This document shows positions 5,526 to 6,595 of a stretch of DNA of 6,595 bases, one piece after another (position 1 is the first letter of the stretch; every line of letters begins with the position of its first letter). The position numbers were made by a program, and so were the translations under genes. The notes beneath the pieces are model-generated. The model was not told the DNA's origin and did no database searches. It saw nothing but the letters and a program-made list of their open reading frames with translations. This DNA is from Candidatus Shapirobacteria bacterium (GTDB lineage: Bacteria > Patescibacteriota > Microgenomatia > UBA12405), in NCBI GenBank assembly GCA_026395315.1, contig JAPLYY010000067.1, positions 1 through 6,595 on the forward strand. Reading direction: 5' to 3'.

Positions 5526-6595
5526 GTAAAAAGTTGTTCGGCACGGAGGGAAAGGCCGGCGGCAACGGCGGTGAAATGGTCAGAAACGATAATTTTTCGG
5601 GGATCAAAAATAGATTTAATTTGATTAATAAAAACCGGAATTTGGGAGGAGCCGCCGGTAAGAATGACCGAGTCGATTTGACCGGGAGTTAAGGCGGCCA
5701 AATTTAGGGCTTCGAAAATGCAATTATGGGAGCCGATAATTTCCGGCTTAATGGAATTTTCTAAATCCAGACGCAATATTGGTTCATTAATAGCGAGGGT
5801 GGGTTTGATAAAAGAAAAAATGGTGGAGTCAACTGAAGAGAGGGCAATTTTGGATAGGTCGAGAGTGTTAAATAAATCAAAGCCGTAGTCATTGACGATT
5901 AATTCGATGAGATTATTAATCAGTTGCGGTTGATTGGATTTTATCTTTAGATCTTTAAGAGTTTCGATATTTTTGACGGTTTTGAGCAGGGTGGAGCGGT
6001 ACCAGGTAGAAATTTCATTGATAAAATACTTCGGAAAAGTGACTTTGCCGTTGATGATGGTTTGAGAGCCAAAATGAGGGCTGATTTTAGATTCAAGCAA
6101 ACGGGAATTGATCAGGTCGCCGCCGATACCGCGGCCGGAAACAGAAAGTACCTTAGATTCGGGGAATTTCATGATACAGACATCAAGAGTACCGCCGCCA
6201 AAATCGTAAACCAGAATGGTTTGGTTACGATTTAGATTGAGACCGTAATTGAGGGCGGCGCCGACCGGTTCGTATTCAAATTCAATATTTTTGAAACCAG
6301 CCTTTTGACCGATGTTTTTCATCCGGGAAAGGGCGATGGAGTTCTGGCCGGTGCCGACGTAGCGGACGGGGCGGCCGAGGACAACTGAATCCAGAGAATG
6401 CCCCAGAATATTTTCGGCGTTGGCTTTGATTTGACTCAGAAGCCGGGAGAGTAGATCTTCCAAAGTGAAAAATTGATTAAAAATGGTGGTGCCAAGGAAA
6501 GTTTCACTTGTCAACACCGATTTTAAAGATTGGATTAAACGGCCGCGGCCGGAATCGTCGACTTCAACAATTTCGGGAATCCAGATAACCGGTCC
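5522..6595 (-). CDS. YegD-like Hsp70-family ATPase, 5' end outside window
   Basis: The frame is open from the window edge, giving 357 visible residues, so the true start lies beyond 6595. A GTG at 6515-6517 is internal: the 26 residues before it (for example VIWIPEIVEVDDSGRGRLIQ) continue the fold. Hsp70/actin-type ATPase motifs appear in order, numbered from the first visible residue: GRPV at 74-77, EPVGAALNYGL at 109-119 (connect motif), the phosphate-2 motif DFGGGTLDV at 131-139, GRGIGGDLIN at 154-163, and the adenosine motif TGGSSQIP at 313-320. The phosphate-1 motif must lie in the missing N terminus. The protein stops soon after the nucleotide-binding domain, so there is no DnaK-type substrate-binding domain or C-terminal lid. 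The layout resembles the YegD group of Hsp70 homologues, whose clients are poorly known. It is convergent with ddl and shows no evident link to wall synthesis. A cytoplasmic ATPase is likely. Confidence 0.85.
   Translation of the reverse strand, partial: GPVIWIPEIVEVDDSGRGRLIQSLKSVLTSETFLGTTIFNQFFTLEDLLSRLLSQIKANAENILGHSLDSVVLGRPVRYVGTGQNSIALSRMKNIGQKAGFKNIEFEYEPVGAALNYGLNLNRNQTILVYDFGGGTLDVCIMKFPESKVLSVSGRGIGGDLINSRLLESKISPHFGSQTIINGKVTFPKYFINEISTWYRSTLLKTVKNIETLKDLKIKSNQPQLINNLIELIVNDYGFDLFNTLDLSKIALSSVDSTIFSFIKPTLAINEPILRLDLENSIKPEIIGSHNCIFEALNLAALTPGQIDSVILTGGSSQIPVFINQIKSIFDPRKIIVSDHFTAVAAGLSLRAEQLFT

Noticed and set aside
5553..5573. GC-rich GGCCGGCGGC...GGCGG stretch just past the ddl stop, considered as a terminator.
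   Set aside because: It does not fold into a clean stem-loop followed by T residues, and it encodes the conserved C-terminal Ala-Val-Ala-Ala-Gly region of the Hsp70-like protein.
6540..6551. Perfect 12-base palindrome CGGCCGCGGCCG.
   Set aside because: It encodes part of a Gly-Arg-Gly-Arg stretch within the Hsp70-like gene and has no other context, so it is most simply explained by GC-rich Gly/Arg codons.

Overview
The window reads as a compact bacterial genome segment, most likely from a Candidate Phyla Radiation (Patescibacteria) lineage. This is inferred, not proven. The evidence is very tight packing (almost every gene overlaps its neighbour), a roughly 40% G+C look in the rows I sampled, a short MurF-type ligase that lacks the usual N-terminal domain, no clear Shine-Dalgarno sites, and start codons placed where transcription should begin. 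The standard code fits: TGA is used as a stop and does not interrupt the long genes.

Layout. Positions 1-102 hold a possible C-terminal remnant of another gene and a promoter. A plus-strand gene at 103-681 encodes a nucleoside 2-deoxyribosyltransferase-like domain followed by what looks like a ribbon-helix-helix DNA-binding segment. From 4619 down to 671 runs a four-gene minus-strand operon: alanine racemase (alr), a MurF-type Mur ligase, a divergent D-Ala-D-Ala-ligase-like ATP-grasp enzyme, and a C39-like cysteine peptidase. Successive genes overlap by 4, 8 and 26 bases. A canonical D-alanine--D-alanine ligase (ddl) is divergent from alr across a 57-base spacer with interleaved promoters. 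It runs into a convergent YegD-like Hsp70 gene that leaves the window at its 5' end.

How the genes work together. Alr makes D-alanine, Ddl joins two D-alanines, and a MurF-type ligase adds the dipeptide to the UDP-MurNAc-tripeptide, so the centre of the window is a D-alanine branch of peptidoglycan precursor synthesis. Two parts go beyond the textbook pathway. The second Ddl-like enzyme has lost several residues that define D-Ala-D-Ala ligases. It is translationally coupled to a peptidase with no visible export signal. Together they may make and trim or hydrolyse an unidentified peptide or amino-acid conjugate linked to the wall pathway.

The three promoters I can place each put a -10 box 6-7 bases before an ATG, which predicts leaderless mRNAs. 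The plus strand is G-rich relative to C over most of the window whatever the gene direction, suggesting a replication-strand bias. No tRNA, rRNA, CRISPR array, insertion sequence or convincing terminator hairpin was seen.
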